Shown: positions 36,405 through 47,829 of the stretch, piece by piece
Numbering within the stretch: position 1 is the stretch's first letter
Layout of the letters: the number at the start of each line of letters is the position of its first letter
Assembly (NCBI GenBank): GCA_963576725.1
Contig: OY755240.1
Location: forward strand, 34,700,163 to 34,764,162
DNA: 64,000 nt
Source of the DNA: Azorinus chamasolen
Lineage: Eukaryota > Mollusca > Bivalvia > Cardiida > Solecurtidae
Direction of reading: 5' to 3'
Made by a program: the position numbers and the translations under genes
Notes under the pieces: model-generated
The model's input: the letters and a program-made list of their open reading frames with translations, nothing else
Databases searched by the model: none
Told to the model about the DNA's origin: nothing

Positions 36405-36515
36405 ATGATTGGTTTGGAATGTGTTTGAGGACCCTATGGAAGATAAGATAGATTAATTGAGTTACTACCATGCCTTTCATTCATTCATTCATTCCATTCC
36501 ATTCCAGTCTATTCG
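36405..36515 (+). mobile_element. LINE 3'-end fragment with TTCA tail
   Basis: GTTTGAGGACCCTATGG, TTAATTGAGTTACTACCATG, then (TTCA)n. Parallels the fragment at 36835-36945, so both look like 3' tails of the same non-LTR retroelement family. Confidence 0.6.
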
Positions 36516-36531
36516 TCTTTCATAAACATTG

Positions 36532-36602
36532 TGCATACAGTTTGGATCCAAATGAGACGTTGAATAACTCAACATCTCATTAGGTTAACTTAGTTTACAC
36601 TC
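36532..36602. mobile_element. P1 element
   Basis: CATACAGTTTGGATCCAAAT, GAGACGTTGAATAACTCAAC, ATCTCATTAGG, then an altered right arm. A GTGCAAAGAGTTAA terminus at 36776-36790 may belong to it. Confidence 0.7.
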
Positions 36603-36834
36603 TAACTGCATTTTTCAAAAATTAAAGCAGGGGACATTTTAATCTAACTAATTGATCTACTGAGCTTAAACACTAATTACTCAGAGTTTTATCAGGACCC
36701 ACTTGCATATCCTTGAAGAATCTGCAAATTGGTGCAGACAACAGTTATTAAATTTTCAGACTCAACATTACTTAGCGTGCAAAGAGTTAATTTCTGAAAA
36801 CTGATTTGTTGTTAGTGAATATAGATCTATGGTT

Positions 36835-36945
36835 TGCTATTTTGTATTTTGTATGAAATGCTTGTTTGAGGGCCTCAAGGTAGATTAGTCAGTATGACTA
36901 ATTGAGCTACCCTCGTTAAATAAAGTATTTCATTCATTCATCAGT
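36835..36945 (+). mobile_element. LINE 3'-end fragment with TTCA tail
   Basis: GTTTGAGGGCCTCAAGG, CTAATTGAGCTACCCTCG, TTAAATAAAG, TTTCATTCATTCATC. Same layout as 36405-36515, roughly 430 bp apart in the same orientation. Confidence 0.62.
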
Positions 36946-37895
36946 TCTTACTCTAAAATAGGAATGGTTACCTTAATGCCCGTCTTAGAAAATCACGATC
37001 ACTTAAATATATATGCACCATGCAATTTATTTATGACAAAGCCATTGGTTTTCATCAGTAGTCTATGCACACGCGGTACATATGGTAAACTTGATATGCA
37101 TATTTCAACCGGATTTAAGCGAAGACATCATAAGGCAATTTTGTCGAAATGTTGACGGTTTAGCGCAAACTATTGTCATACATTGTTGAATCTTTTGAAA
37201 ACACTTAATAAACTTTATTAAAGCGGCACAACCCCCAATACAAACAAACCAAACAAAAACAAAAACAGATACGATAATAAGTTTTTATTAAGTTTATGTC
37301 GGGTTCAAATACCTGCATAGCATTTCCTTTAATTGTTTTCAAAATCGCCGCCTCAATATCAAATTGACTGGGTCTTATCTGGATCAAAACTGTTTGTGAC
37401 GGTTATTACAAATGCACACACACACGCACGCGCGTACGCACACACACAACATATTATTTCTATAGTTTTGCACTAGGCAGTGGATATATTTTCCGTATTT
37501 ACTTGTTAGACACGTAACGCCAAGAGATAATCTATAACAACTGTCATTGCTTTATTGTTGTTCATTTATACCTTTACAATCTAGGTTATAAAATCGTCAT
37601 TTATTACCCCATACAATATTGAATTTCAAAAGGGGAACGATCCCTGGTTGTTTAACAGTAAAGGCATGTCCAGTTGAAGGATAGAATTCACTTGAAAAGA
37701 TTAGAACTGGCAAACGTGCGTGCCCTCAATGAGCCCTCAATGAGCCGTCAGATAAAGGTGTGTACTGTCCATAGTAAACTCCACTTTCGCATTAAAGCCT
37801 TAAAGAAGTTAAAACATATTGAATGAAGCTTTATCTGTTATAGTGTAGTTTGCTTTCCTTCGTAATTCTTCTTCTACAGAAAAGCAATTTAAGTA
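36946..37895. other. Unique spacer, no gene seen
   Basis: Contains a CA/CG-rich stretch near 37412-37450, a P1 right-arm fragment at 37362-37405 (GGGTCTTATCTGGATCAAAAC) and a doubled 'CAATGAGCC(C/G)T' near 37728-37750. Confidence 0.5.
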
Positions 37896-37962
37896 TCAAA
37901 GAGCCTGGATCCTTAAAAGAAGCTATGAACTCGGCATCTCATATGTCTAGTGAAATGCTGAT
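37896..37962. mobile_element. P1 element, degraded
   Basis: AAAGAGCCTGGATCCTTAAA, TGAACTCGGCATCTCATATG. Immediately upstream of the LINE, so the truncated LINE 5' end lies near it. Confidence 0.55.
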
Positions 37963-37983
37963 CAAGTTAACAACGGCTGTTTA

Positions 37984-40404
37984 ATGGATAATGGGATTTA
38001 TTTCCTTGATATAAGGACCTTGATTAACCTTGAAAACACATTACCTCTGGAATATTTAAACTTAATATTTGTATCTCTAGTGGATGAAGCCACTTATATT
38101 GGTGGACATACCCTTGATGTTGTTATCACGAGAAACGGTGACGACCGTATGTCAAATATTGAAGTCACCGACCTAGGACTGTCAGACAGTACTGGTAAAA
38201 TTTCGCGCTATCATTTTTCTGTAACTTTTGGAGCAAAGGCGGCTAAACCTCCGACAGTGAGAAAAACTGTTTCATTTCGGAAACTTAGTGCAGTTAATGT
38301 CGACTCATTTAAAAGAGATCTCCTCAACTCATTTTCCATCAAAGCAAGTTTGCAAATGACAGATGTTGATGAGCTGGTTAACACATATGACCAAGCACTA
38401 GCGGCACTTGCAAATAAACAGGCACCATTGTGTACTAAAACTATAACGCTCAGACCATCATGCCCATGGTATACTCAGGAACTGCACGATGCTAAACATG
38501 TACGGCGCAAGTTGGAGAAAAAATGAAGAAAGTCCAGACTCACAATAGACAATCAGCTGTACAGAGAACAGTGTGCGAAAGAAAACAAGCTGTTAACAAA
38601 GTCAAAGGTTGATTTCTATTCAGAGAAAGTAGAATCTTGCCAGGCAGACTCAAAGAGTCTTTTCAAAGTCACTAAGCACCTGTTAGGTACAACTAGTGAC
38701 AGTGACATCACATTGCCTAAGACTTCATCCTCAAGACAACTTGCACAATATTTCAGTGACTTTTTGTTGTCAAAGTGGGCAAACTACGGACAGATATTGC
38801 ATCAGGCACTTTATCCAGTGCGCCAGTTATCACGGAAATGCAGCGTGCAACAATCGCTTTAGATTGTTTTGTTACCGCTACAGAAGAAGAAGAAGAAGCA
38901 GAACAAATAATTAAGGCATCCCCTTGCAAGTCCTGTGAACTGGATCCAATACCTACATGGCTGTTAAATGCATGCTTTGACGAACTTCTACCGATTCTGA
39001 CAAACATTGTAAAGTCCTCTTTAGACACTGCCTACGTTCCGAAAAGTTTTAAGGTGTCACATGTCAGACCTCGTTTGAAGAAACCGGATCTCGATTCAAA
39101 TGAACTTAAGAATTATAGGCCTGTATCGAATTTGCCATTTGTCTCCAAAGTGTTAGAACAAGTGGTCGACAAACGCATTGAGTCCCACTTGATCTGAAAC
39201 GAACTACATGAGCACCATTAGTCGGCATACCGAAAGCGTCATTCAACAGAGACTGCTCTCAAAACGACATCCTTCAATCCCTAGATAAAAACAAAAATAC
39301 AGTTCTGGTCATGCTTGACTTATCGGCTGCATTTGACACTATCGATCATGAAACTCTACTAAAACGCCTGGAAAAAGACTTCAGAATCATTGGAAAACCC
39401 CTTGAGTGGATAACCTCCTACCTGAATGACCGCTATCAAATATGGAGAACTGTCCATCCCAGTTAACATGAAATATAGCGTGCCACAGGGACCGGTCTTA
39501 GGACCAAAGCACTACATCATGTACATAAAACCTGTCGGCTCAATCTGCAGAAACCATGGGCTCACCATTTCGATGCCGATGACTCACAGTTGTACGTGTC
39601 CTTTAAGCCCAGGGGCTTTTTATGTCAACAAGAAGCTTTATCGCGAGTCTCAAAGACATTGTCTCTTGGATGCATTAGAACATGCTGAAGCTCAATACCG
39701 ACAAAACTGGGGTCATCCTGTTTCATACAAAAACACAGAAGTACCTGCACAGGTTAGTTTGCAAGTAGGACCCTCAAAGACCAGACCATTTTTGTGTATA
39801 AAGAATCTCGGTGCATGGCTCGATTCACAATGGATATAACACCACATGTCAATTCCGTGTTTAAGTCTAGTTATGCACAGCTCCGGCAAATAGGCCATAT
39901 TAGAAGGTACCTCTCACCTAATGCTACCAAGACTTTGGCAAACTCACTTATTACATAAAAAATAGACTACTGCAATTCACTGCTGCATGGAATTTCAAAC
40001 AACTCACTGTGGAAATTTCAGAGAGTGCAAAACACAGCAATCCGCATCATAACCAGAACTCCTCGATATAATCATATCACACCGGTTCTGAAGGAACTTC
40101 ACTGGCTTCCGGACCATCATCGGATTGAATTAAAAAATCTGACACTTACATATAAAGCCATGCACAATGAATATCCCAAGTGCATCGACATGCTTGACGT
40201 GTACAGGCCATGCAGAGAGTTAAGGTATGCAACTAGATCATTGTCGTTGGTTGTGCCAAAATGTTGTAGGGTAAAATTCAGCCAGAGAAGTTCCATGCAT
40301 GCAGCTCCAAAACTTTGGAATGCTCTACCGTCAGGCATTAGAGACGCAAGGTAACTGGCATGTTTCAAAAGGTGTCTATTACTAGGACAGTTTAGTTCAG
40401 AATA
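37984..40404 (+). pseudogene. Reverse transcriptase of L2-like LINE, multiply broken
   Basis: An intact form would copy LINE RNA into DNA at a nicked target. Frame 1 (37984-38526) shows the endonuclease C-terminal block GGHTLDVVIT (from 38101), then a SD...HFSV block. It ends at an in-frame TGA (38524-38526), and the same frame continues beyond. A frameshift falls near 38765-38775. The next frame holds DPIPTWLL and KNYRPVSNLPF, ends at TGA 39195-39197 and has TAG at 39219-39221. A deletion near 39260 shifts frame again. LDLSAAFDTIDH (from about 39317), VPQGPVLGP (about 39480) and FDADDSQ (39569) are the catalytic-core motifs. The conserved C-terminal LKELHWLP region and AAPKLWNALP follow by 40330. 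Homology probably starts near 38060 rather than at the first ATG. It cannot encode an active enzyme. Confidence 0.88.
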
Positions 40405-41044
40405 GGAATGGCTTTCAGCCAAACTATTAAGCTAACAGGTGACCCAATAGTCATGTACAGTGGCAACTAAGTTCAGGATAGGAATGGCTTTCAGCCAACC
40501 TGTTAAGCTAACAGTTGACCCAATAGTCATGTGCAGTGGCAACTGAGCTCAGGGTAGGAATGGCTTTCAGACAACCTATTAACAGTTGACCCAATAGTCA
40601 TATAATTGGAATGATTTTCAGTCAGTCCATTTATTCTAATTTATGATATTAATGGGTATGGCTTTCAGACAACTTGTCTGTATCAATGTGTGCTAATACA
40701 GATTATTCTAATTTGTAATATGGATGAGCATGGCTTTCATTAAACTTGTCTGTATCAAGGTTGTTAATACAGTTTATGCGGTTCCTTGCAGTTAGTGATT
40801 TCATATCTATTGTATATCTTTTGCATATCTTCATTGACCGGATAGACAATCATATACATGTAGTTCCTTCCCGCTAGTGATCATATATATATTGTATATC
40901 TAATGTATATCCTTCATTGTCTGGATAGATAATCATGCGGTTTGTTCCGATAAGTGATTCCATCCATGTGAAGCGCTGTTGAACGCACATATCCCTTGTG
41001 GAAAAGAGCGCTATATAAATGTGGTATAATAATACTAATAATCT
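38050..41044 (+). mobile_element. 5'-truncated L2-like LINE
   Basis: Runs from the C-terminal part of the endonuclease domain through reverse transcriptase to a 3' tail with GAAGCGCT...GTGGAAAAGAGCGCTATATAAATG and a short AATAATACTAATAAT tail, as in L2-clade elements. Everything before the endonuclease C-terminus is missing. The 3' UTR has a 76-bp unit repeated (see below). Coding part is described in the pseudogene entry. Confidence 0.85.
40390..40760 (+). repeat. 76-bp repeats in the LINE 3' UTR
   Basis: AGGAATGGCTTTCAG recurs at 40404, 40480 and 40556, followed by diverged copies (ATGGCTTTCA at about 40658 and 40730). CCAATAGTCATGT(A/G)CAGTGG is part of the unit. Confidence 0.85.
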
Positions 41045-41820
41045 TCTTTGTTTCGTTTTTGTGCTGCGGGCTACAGAGTATGTAATGGTTTGGTATAACC
41101 TACTTTTTTACCGGAGTAACATTTTTACCTTCTGCCAGGAAGAGCCTATTTGTTATGAACGATTCGGTCCCAATCCGCTTCGGGCTTGGTCGTTTCGGCC
41201 CATTATAAAATATAGCCATTTGTACGCAAACCTTAGTCAAACCGATTTGCATTCAAAGGTATATAAATGGCAATTGCGATATGCTGGAACGAAAAGTGCC
41301 AATATACGCAGAATTAAATCCAATAGATATATGTTTTTGATTAGATGATAAATAAGCCTTCAACATCAGTTCATGCCGTATTATTATAGTCAAGTATGGG
41401 AATGATGCCAGTAAGTATCCTGTTTAAATTGAATCATTATGTTGTGGAAATTGTAAAGTCAAGGCATGGAATTAAAACAACATTGGTTCATTTTAAATTG
41501 GAATTTTATTTGTGATAAGATGCAAAATTAAGAAAATACACTTATGAAACAATAAGAATACCGAACAAATATGAATGAACAAGCATGCTTATCAAGCAAG
41601 AAATATACAGAGCAAATAGATAAGGAACAATAGCAATGAATGAGTTATATAGCTGAATGATAAAATATTTCTGAATAGTAATTCCATTTTTGTTTTTATG
41701 AACTGTACATGACTAATGGGAAAGAGGTGCCAGAATAGCGGCCCAGAAACCATTCAACCACAACTATTTATGAGCAATTCGTTTATAAATTATGAGCAAA
41801 ATAATGATATTTGTTCCCAC
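41045..41820. other. Unique spacer, no gene seen
   Basis: A 109-codon plus frame (41019-41348) begins in the LINE tail and has no recognisable domain. Confidence 0.5.
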
Positions 41821-41827
41821 GGTTTTA

Positions 41828-42180
41828 ACCCCCCCCCCCCCTCCAACTAGTTGAGGGGGGATATACTGCAATCACTTTGTCTGTTGATCAATATGTCTGT
41901 CCGTTAATCAGTCTGTTCGGTTTTGTCCGGAGCATTACTCGGTCATCTTTCTATGAATCTTTCTCAAGCTTTGTATACTTCTTTGTCATTATATGACATT
42001 GTGCACCTGTGATTTTGGTCATGAAAACTTGACCGACATATCATTTTTGACATTTTTTTCTTGGAGAAATGTGGCCTGAGCATTAGTAATGCCAAATGGA
42101 CAGTACTTATTCAATATCACACGAACCTGTAAATCTGTCATTTTGGTCATGATAGTTTGACCAATAAGTTCATTTGGGGC
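41828..42180. mobile_element. Third hairpin-headed dispersed repeat, left part
   Basis: CCCCCCTCCAACTAGTTGAGGGGGG forms a hairpin head. GGGATATACTG, GTCTGTCCGTTAATCAGTCT and TTTTGTCCGGAGCATTACTC follow. The order (hairpin, GATAT(A/T), GTCCGT tract) parallels 29862 and 16274. No matching right end found. Confidence 0.55.
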
Positions 42181-42545
42181 ATTCTTTATGAGCCCTCATA
42201 TCAGAATATGCACTGTTAACGAAATACAGAACAATATATGTAAAGTATCCGTAGTTCCTAGTAAAATAGTTCATATTTTGGTGTCAAAAATAGTTGCATT
42301 GGATATAAAAGTTTTGAGAAGATTAAATTATTCACTTATTTCTATTGGAGGGCTTGGGGTTGTTTACTTATGGTGTCACGTCTTGTATATCACACTGTTC
42401 TTTTGTTATCACTGATGTATATATCTGTGTGTAGATTAGATTTTTCACATGTTTATGTTTAATCTTGTCTCCCAAAGATACATCTAAATATCTTTACAGA
42501 GTAAATTCAGATCTGAAAGATCCTAAATAATCATTTTCGTCTACT

Positions 42546-44045
42546 GGGTGATTCCACAAAAATTGGTAATCTGCTGTCCCTCACCTTTTACATGATTTAA
42601 AAGTCATAAAAAATTACTTTTAAAAGAATATTTTATCTTTGCCCAGTTAATATGACATACCTTAGTGAGAATATAGTGATAACCAATGAGAATGTATGTT
42701 CATTTTCTTGGAATCGACTTTCAAGTATGAAAGGGGGTGCAAAATTCCCATGTCCCTCATCATACAGCACATAATAGAATGAGATATCTTGACCTTAAAT
42801 CATCTTAAATTTGATAATTGTTCTCTATTGATAATGTCATTATATTATCATAGAATGAATGAATACAAAATATAGCTGTTAGTTTAATCTTTAGTGGCTT
42901 TTTTCAGCTGCTGATTTTTGTCCCTCGTTTTCCTGTCAGTACCGAAACGGTATGGTGTTTTAGCCTGTACCTATTTTATCTTCAAAATGAGGGAAATCCC
43001 TTCTGACGTCATCAGAAGGTTTTCCCCATGCAGTCATATATAGGCTACACTTCGATTTAGCAATCCCGGTTCTATTATAAGAAACGGCCTCCCAAACATC
43101 TATTTCTATTGAGTATGTTTTTAGGCCGTCAGCACCGAAACGCCCTCAAACCAGGCAAGCTGAACTATAAATTCATGTTAACAGACCTTGTTGTATACGC
43201 TGTGTGTACACGATGCTTAAATGCATAAAATAATTGAAACATGTACTGGGTAAATGCCTGAAATTATGAAAAATAAACAAAATTGTCATTACCGAAACGG
43301 TCATCACCGAAACGGCCTGTGTTTCGGTACTGACATAACCCTTAATTATTTTGGTATCTGAACAACTATTTTGTGAAAATACGACTTTAACTTGCATCCA
43401 AAAACAAAATAAATAATATTTCTGAATAAATTCAGTACCATTTGGCTTTACTTTTTGCTGTCATTACCGCAACGTCATTACCGAAACGTCATTACCGAAA
43501 CGTTTTTCATTCATGCTTTGGCATTTTATGCCATTTTTTAAAAGTTGAGCAATGGAAATGTTTGAACTGTATACTTTTATGATAAATTAGTCCTAAAGAT
43601 AGTATAAAGCATGCTTTTAGTTAATTAAAAGAAATGTAGCAACACTTTGGAGACAATTTCGATATATCAAAATCTTAAAAATTAGCTGTTTCCATCACCT
43701 TAAGAGACAATTTTTGATTTTGCAAGATGTATTACTAATAGAAACAGAATTACGTTATTCACATTCATAATTTACACACATCTTGAACGATAAACACCCT
43801 TTAACTAAATATTTAGATAAAACGAGCTCCAATTTTACATCGTTGCGGTTATGACATTTTCAGGTCATTGGCAATTTATAAAATGTAAAAAAATATTTTT
43901 TCTATTGAACAATCAGCACGGACATTACTCTTTATAAGTCAAAGACAGTTCATGGTTATGGTATACGTGTTCAGCAAACGGTTTTATGAGCAAAATGTTT
44001 TTGAAAATTTTGTAGGCAAAATTACCAATTTTTGTGGAATCACCC
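42546..44045. mobile_element. 1500-bp non-autonomous element with perfect 25-bp TIRs
   Basis: Left TIR 42546-42570 (GGGTGATTCCACAAAAATTG plus GTAAT) is the exact reverse complement of 44021-44045. TACT flanks both sides (42542-42545 and 44046-44049), a likely 4-bp target duplication. No coding frame longer than about 75 codons. Contains clustered ACCGAAACG motifs and, near the left end, TGTCCCTC three times (about 42574, 42754, 42920). The superfamily cannot be assigned from the ends alone. Confidence 0.88.
42935..43502. repeat. Clustered GTCA(G/T)(T/C)ACCGAAACG motifs
   Basis: Plus-strand copies start at 42935, 43128, 43285, 43299, 43460 (ACCGCAACG variant), 43474 and 43488. One minus-strand copy is at 43321-43334, and a truncated GAAACGG is at 43081. 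The copies at 43460-43502 form a 14-bp tandem. All lie inside the TIR element. Confidence 0.9.
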
Positions 44046-44049
44046 TACT

Positions 44050-46085
44050 ACGTTTAAACATAATTATATTAAAGTACTGTACATCTCAGTTAACACTACT
44101 AATGTCAGTGAACATTAGTTTGTCTTTCATTTTTCCAAATGATATTCACCAAAATTAATATTCTGCATAGATAAATGGAGAAAAGGTTAATCATTCTTGC
44201 TTTTGCGCATGCTGTAATGAGGAACATTAGTTGTTCATTTCCCTTTGCTACTCTTCAAAGAAGGATAGGTCCTTATTTCTGTTCACAAAATTAAGTTCAT
44301 CCACATAATTTATTCATTAACCCAATGTAAACTTTTACTTGGTCGACATGTGCATCAAGGATAAAATCAAAGGTTTTCGAATAAAAGGGGCCATGTCAAG
44401 AGCAAACAACTAACTAATGTCCCTGCTTGTCAATTACTTAGGAATTTTAATTAAGCTATCAACACCAAAAGTGTTCCTTTTCTACTGTATATCATTCAGA
44501 AGTATTTTTTTTTTAAAAAAACAAAGATAACTTATCATTAACTCTGTTGCTTCTTTTCTTCTATACTCGAAATGTGTTCTTCTTATTACTTCCTAGCACT
44601 AATTAATTCATATCAGCATCAGAAGACTAGCCTTTCGTATACTAGTATACTTGAAATAAAAGTGTCTATACTGTTTAAAACTACTTGGCTTCCAATGCTC
44701 AAGTAATAACCGCTATACACTTCAGCCAAAATATCATGTACTACTTATTAAGCAAATACTTAGGTTTACATAATGGTAAGCTTTGTTTTGCCACAGCACT
44801 TGCTCACGTTGTTGTACGTGTACAGCAATTTTTACTTGTTTACATAGGGGTTATTTAAAACATGGGTAACACCAGATAATTAATGTACACCTGTTGTTAA
44901 ACCTGTCACCATCTTTTAGCTTCAGCTTTCATATGATTTGGTTACTACCTCGTTTGACAGTTAGCATATTTTCATTAACTTCCGGTCCGTTCATTGTCAT
45001 GCTTAAAACTGGGTGGTTTTACGCCCCCAAAGTACGTGTATATGTGGGTGGTGTGTGGGTATCATTTTGTGTATCCTGCTTGTGGAAAAAGTAAACCAAT
45101 GAAAACTAAGTTGCTAATACGGCAATGTATCAACAAATGAAGTATATAGGGGACATAACTCTGCCATTTCACGTTTTAGAGAATCTAATTATTTCCCCAC
45201 TGATATGTTATCTCCCTATTAAAATGTTTGCATTTGTTGAATCAGTACGTGTCTACTGTATGTACAGAAAGGGTTTAAAGGGGACACGAGGGCCGTAAAT
45301 ACATGTGCTACAGTACAGGCTCGCTAATGCGACCAGTCAAAAGACGTATAAATATAGAGTTTTAAAACTTAATGCAGGGCAAAAGTTATGCAGCACTCTC
45401 ATATATGGGCGTTCTGTAATACATTTGTATCATCCACTTTTGCAGGCTTCTATGTTATATAAATTAGAATTAACGATACATTGTTGTATTCAGCTGTTGA
45501 TTTATTTCCCTTTCATTCTTATGTCCGTGCCTCGAGTATTGCTCCAAACGATGTAAGGTTTGTCCTATGAACCTATGGATAGTTGCCGATGAAACTCAAA
45601 AATTCTAAAGATACCACTTACTGTGTCATTGAAAACCTAAAACGTCTGAAGATGAAACTTAGTGTAGTACATTGCATAAGGAAAGTGCATTGTAAAAGAA
45701 ACAAATAGTACATAATCCATTTATTATTGTACTTAGTCTAGTTTACCACCACGATCTTTATTTTGGCATGTTATTTATGATATATATGATATATATATAA
45801 CCTTAGCCAAACCTTTTGAACTTTTACTGACAGAGCATCCATACGTATTGTATATTTGTCTAAGAAGTTACAACTACTGAGTGGACCCATGTAGGGCGTA
45901 TACAAGAGTCGAAGCAAAATTGAAAGCCTTATGTCAAATTTCTATAACTTTGCCATATGCATGTTACGTGATAGTATTTGACCTGTTTAATCCATTTTGA
46001 TTTATATATGCTGATGTAACGAGATACTATGTGTATAAGTTACCAAATAAACTATGTCTATGTCCTATGTCCATAACGTTTGGAC
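44050..46085. other. Unique AT-rich region, no gene seen
   Basis: About 2 kb without a recognised domain, array or TIR. Short frames (for example 44894-45094) lack family resemblance. Confidence 0.5.
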
Positions 46086-46089
46086 TATT

Positions 46090-46560
46090 AGAGATAGGGG
46101 TTTCATATTTGCCATGCGTACACTTCTCATGAAACCATTTTTCAGTTGGCATCGACTTTCTGATACACCAACACAAATACACTGTACCCTTACAATATAT
46201 TTCAAATGACTGGGTCTCAGCGAGTGATCTATCAAAACGGTCAAATGCCATTTTTATTCGTCTTGTCCCCTTGATATATCACAGGTCTCTACTCGTACTC
46301 TCTAACCTTGCAATAAATACGAGTGACTGAGGCTCAGTGAGGGATCTTTCCAAATGGTCAAAGGCCATTTCTATTCGCACCGACCCTCTGATATATCAAA
46401 AGCATTTACAATCTACCCTTGCAATAAAGCACAAGTGGCTGAGGCAAGTTGAGGGTCCGCACAACCGGTCAAACGCCATCTTTCTGTTTGCCAACTCTGT
46501 TACACATACATAATTACACACTACCCGTAATACAGCGCAAATGGATGATTCGGTTCAACT
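46090..46560. repeat. ~115-bp diverged tandem repeat, about four copies
   Basis: Landmarks CCATTT(T/C)TATTCG, CTGATATATCA, (C/T)TTGCAATAAA and (A/G)(C/A)TGAGGCTCAGTGAGGGATC recur in order at about 115-bp spacing. Confidence 0.82.
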
Positions 46561-46811
46561 GCCTGTCTTATTTGCAACTTTGAAAATAGTTGGGTGAACT
46601 CGAAACCCGTAAAAGTCTGTTTTTAGTTTGAAACTGAGTGGAAATTACAACCTGCCCAGCCTGTAGACTCTTTCAAAAATACATTTATACATGTAGCTCA
46701 TACCTGTTAAGCTTTAGTTTGCTCAACAACTTACTCCTGAACAAAAATACTGTCTTCGTCAACACATGTTTGTTACATTTATCTGTAAATAAAATTGATT
46801 AGAGTATATAA

Positions 46812-46880
46812 GTTGTCTGGATCTAGATAAGACACCGGGTTACTCCGAGTTTCATCTGAACTCAAATTGCGTGTAATAGT
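46812..46880. mobile_element. P1 element, degraded
   Basis: AAGTTGTCTGGATCTAGATAAG, CACCGGGTTACTCCGAGT, TTCATCTGAACTCAAATTG. Confidence 0.62.
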
Positions 46881-46997
46881 AGTTGAAATGTGCCCGTAGC
46901 GTGCTAAATATTCATTTATAATATGTTGTCCCTAAATAGTTCAAGGTTCAGTTGAATCAGGTTACATCGGATTCGTTTTACACGCCATACTCCTTAT

Positions 46998-47100
46998 GTT
47001 AACCCTTTCGTCATATAAACACCCCTTCAGAAGCCCAAACAGAGCAACAAACAGACCGCCCAAACAGAGTAAACCCAGCTCAGACCTGTAGAAGCCTTTT
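46998..47100. mobile_element. P2 element, left half next to array
   Basis: GTTAACCCTTTCGTCATATA terminus, then CCCAAACAGAGTAAACCCAG and CTCAGACCTGTAGAAGCC. The arm start AAACAGA(G/C) occurs three times (47036-47068), as though local duplication of the arm had begun. The right arm is not found. An array follows from 47155. Confidence 0.7.
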
Positions 47101-47154
47101 GACGAGGGTGTGCTGTTTGGTTATGAAGTTATAACAGATTTGCCTCTACGGGCT

Positions 47155-47565
47155 CTACCGTACCAAACTGTCCTGTACATACCCAACTGTCCTGTACATA
47201 CCAAACTGTCCTGTACATACCAAACTGTCCTGTACATACCAAACTGTCCTGTACATACCAAACTGTCCTGTACATACATACATACATACTGCCCCTTTAT
47301 AACAAATCAACTTAACTGTCCTGTACATACCCCTTTATAACAAATCAACCAAACTGTCCTGTACATACCCCTTTATAACAAATCAACTTAACTGTCCTGT
47401 ACATACCCCTTTACAACAAATCAACCAAACTGTCCTGTACATACCCCTTTACAACAAATCAACTTAACTGTCCTGTACATACCCCTTTACAACAAATCAA
47501 CTTAACTGTCCTGTTCATACCAAACTGTCCTGTACATACCCCTTTATAACAAATCAACTTACTTG
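47155..47565. repeat. 19-bp and 37-bp minisatellite
   Basis: AACTGTCCTGTACATACCA repeats (19 bp) to about 47275. Then the same core combines with CCCTTTATAACAAATCAACTT as a 37-bp unit. Confidence 0.95.
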
Positions 47566-47829
47566 TACGGGGACACTTCGATATACTAGTTATGGGCATT
47601 ATTAAACAAAACCAAAGGCAAACTGTTTTGATATTTACAGAAAAATAAGTCTAGCTCAGCCTATTATCGTTTATATATTATACACCACTGTTCTTTTAAA
47701 ATGTCATCGTCTAAAGGCTTCCGTAGATGCGTTTTATCTGATACGAGGTGACTCAACTTGCTAAACCGGTTTAGAAAAATACATGTACACGCTTTCGGAA
47801 ATAAAGGTAAACATAGGGCAAACCTCTTT

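Noticed and set aside
41019..41348. 109-codon frame after the LINE
   Set aside because: It starts in the LINE tail, has no family resemblance and no codon pattern I could support.
42546..44045. Assignment of the 1500-bp element to a named DNA transposon superfamily
   Set aside because: A 4-bp TACT duplication and GGG-starting TIRs are compatible with several superfamilies and no transposase is encoded.
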